Shown here piece after piece: positions 6,293-6,942 of a stretch of DNA of 6,942 nucleotides. Under the pieces are notes generated by a model that was not told where the DNA came from, searched no databases, and saw nothing but the letters and a program-made list of their open reading frames with translations. Source of the DNA: Verrucomicrobiota bacterium (GTDB taxonomy: Bacteria; Verrucomicrobiota; Verrucomicrobiae; Chthoniobacterales; UBA10450); contig QHOZ01000053.1 in assembly GCA_003219495.1 (NCBI GenBank), positions 1-6,942 on the forward strand, in the 5' to 3' direction. Every line of letters starts with the position of its first letter. Position 1 is the first letter of the stretch. The position numbers and the translations under genes are program-made.

Positions 6293-6754
6293 ATTCTCCC
6301 CACCCATCCAGTTCGCAAGCAGTTAGATCATACGGTCGGGTTTCACGGACGGTTCGGGGCAACGTTTTTCGTGACGATTTGTTGCAGCAAGCGGGGCGTT
6401 AACAAGCTCTGCTACGACGACATTGCCCACTCTGTGTTTGAAACGGCGCGCAGATATCACTCACTAAAGCGTTGGCATCTCAAGGTGCTCCTTTTGATGC
6501 CCGATCATTTACACATGCTGGTTGCCGTTGATGGGGAAACGATTCTTTCGAATCTGATCCGAGACTTCAAGCGAGTCACAGCGCGCAATGCAAAAATCAA
6601 GTGGCAGCGAAATTTCTTCGATCACCGTTTGCGGCGCGGAGAAAGTGAGAATGAGAAGTGGGAATACATTCGACAAAATCCGACACGGACAGGGCTAGCT
6701 TCACCGGATGCACGTTGGCAATACGTGCTTGTAGAGGCTGATTTAGAGCCGTAG
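6293..6754 (+). pseudogene. REP-associated tyrosine transposase (RAYT, Y1_Tnp/IS200-like HUH enzyme), start codon apparently lost
   Basis: RAYTs are single-strand HUH nucleases that process REP hairpins. The frame has the HUH motif in LMPDHLHML (His46 and His48 counted from the GTG at 6371), FFDHRLR, and the catalytic tyrosine in WEYIRQNPTRTGL (Tyr99). The GTG start gives only 127 residues and cuts off a recognisable N-terminus. Reading upstream in frame to the stop at 6281-6283 gives LPTHPVRKQLDH, then GRFGATFFVTICCSKRG, which is the usual first RAYT strand. No ATG, GTG or TTG exists in that extension. The only near-start is ATT at 6293, which would make 153 residues. The gene is therefore either initiated at ATT or the GTG at 6371, or has decayed by loss of its start. 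REP hairpins lie on both sides. Confidence 0.8.
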
Positions 6755-6760
6755 TCAAAC

Positions 6761-6787
6761 CGGGCGGTTCGGTGAACCGCCCCTACC
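6761..6787 (-). repeat. REP hairpin downstream of the RAYT gene, inverted copy
   Basis: GGGCGGTTC (6762-6770), loop GGT, GAACCGCCC (6774-6782), then CTACC. Read on the minus strand it begins GGTAGGGGCGGTT, matching GGTAGGGGCGATT of the upstream copy at 6247 except for one base. The pair is in inverted orientation around the transposase. It sits 6 bp after the RAYT stop and 6 bp before the stop of the convergent TPR gene, so it may also insulate the two transcripts. Confidence 0.75.
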
Positions 6788-6793
6788 GATGAA

Positions 6794-6942
6794 CTATTCC
6801 GGCGCAACTTTGCCGCCCCAACTCAAAATCTTCGCTTTCGTGCCGGCCGCTTCGGCTTCTTGAATGTTGCCCGCGCGATTATAAAACAGCGAGAGGCTCG
6901 TCCAGCCGATTTGATCGTTCGGTTTTAACTCGACTGCTTTTT
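6794..6942 (-). CDS. TPR-containing protein, C-terminal fragment (runs off the right edge)
   Basis: A minus-strand frame is open from the right edge to the TAG at 6796-6794, giving at least 49 residues. It reads KAVELKPNDQIGWTSLSLFY, then NRAGNIQEAEAAGTKAKIL, and ends GGKVAPE. The pattern (A-x-E-L-x-P-N-D, then W-x-S-L-x-x-x-Y-x-R-x-G-x-x-x-E-A-E) is a standard TPR unit at the end of an array. No start, signal peptide or other domain is visible. It converges with the RAYT gene, with a REP hairpin between the two stops. Function beyond protein binding cannot be assigned. Confidence 0.75.
   Translation of the reverse strand, partial: KAVELKPNDQIGWTSLSLFYNRAGNIQEAEAAGTKAKILSWGGKVAPE

Noticed and set aside
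1..6942. CRISPR array, tRNA, rRNA, phage or toxin-antitoxin genes
   Set aside because: I found no regularly spaced repeats, no tRNA-like cloverleaf or rRNA signature, and no recognisable phage or toxin-antitoxin proteins on either strand.

Overview
The window looks like chromosomal DNA from a moderately GC-rich, Gram-negative-type bacterium. My best guess is a soil or freshwater Verrucomicrobiota lineage. That rests on gene style only (secreted TPR, TraB/GumN, NTF2-like and M13 proteins, a RAYT transposase, short degenerate intergenic repeats) and needs a database search.

Layout. At the left edge, on the minus strand, are the first 30 codons of a probable thiC, preceded by a clear TPP riboswitch (about 132-287). 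The ribosome-binding site of thiC can be hidden in a perfect 9-bp stem with the 3' flank of the aptamer, which suggests control of translation. A roughly 300-bp gap with heptamer repeats and a strong hairpin leads to a plus-strand TraB/GumN gene (590-1439) broken by a frameshift and small deletion. An intact secreted nine-repeat TPR protein follows (1456-2565). A small secreted NTF2-like (DUF4440/SnoaL-type) protein lies on the minus strand (2629-3066). Divergent from it is a second TraB/GumN paralogue (3123-3998) whose catalytic domain is intact but whose signal peptide is out of frame. Next is a full-length M13 (neprilysin/PepO) metallopeptidase frame (4065-6233) carrying both a His-to-Leu change in its HExxH motif and an in-frame TGA. 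A REP-associated tyrosine transposase (about 6293-6754) follows, flanked by two inverted copies of a GTAG-type REP hairpin. The right edge holds the C-terminus of another TPR protein on the minus strand (6794-6942).

How the parts relate. Apart from the thiamin-controlled thiC, most products are predicted to be exported or are built from TPRs: two TraB/GumN putative metalloproteases, a TPR scaffold, an NTF2-like protein and an M13 peptidase. This would fit a cell-envelope protein-processing set, but a shared pathway is only an inference. The most striking property is decay: four of the seven sizeable genes carry a lesion (frameshift with deletion, lost signal peptide, active-site loss plus nonsense codon, lost start codon). 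The neighbouring thiC start, TPR and NTF2-like genes look intact. I see no convincing new defence or mobile system beyond the RAYT/REP element.
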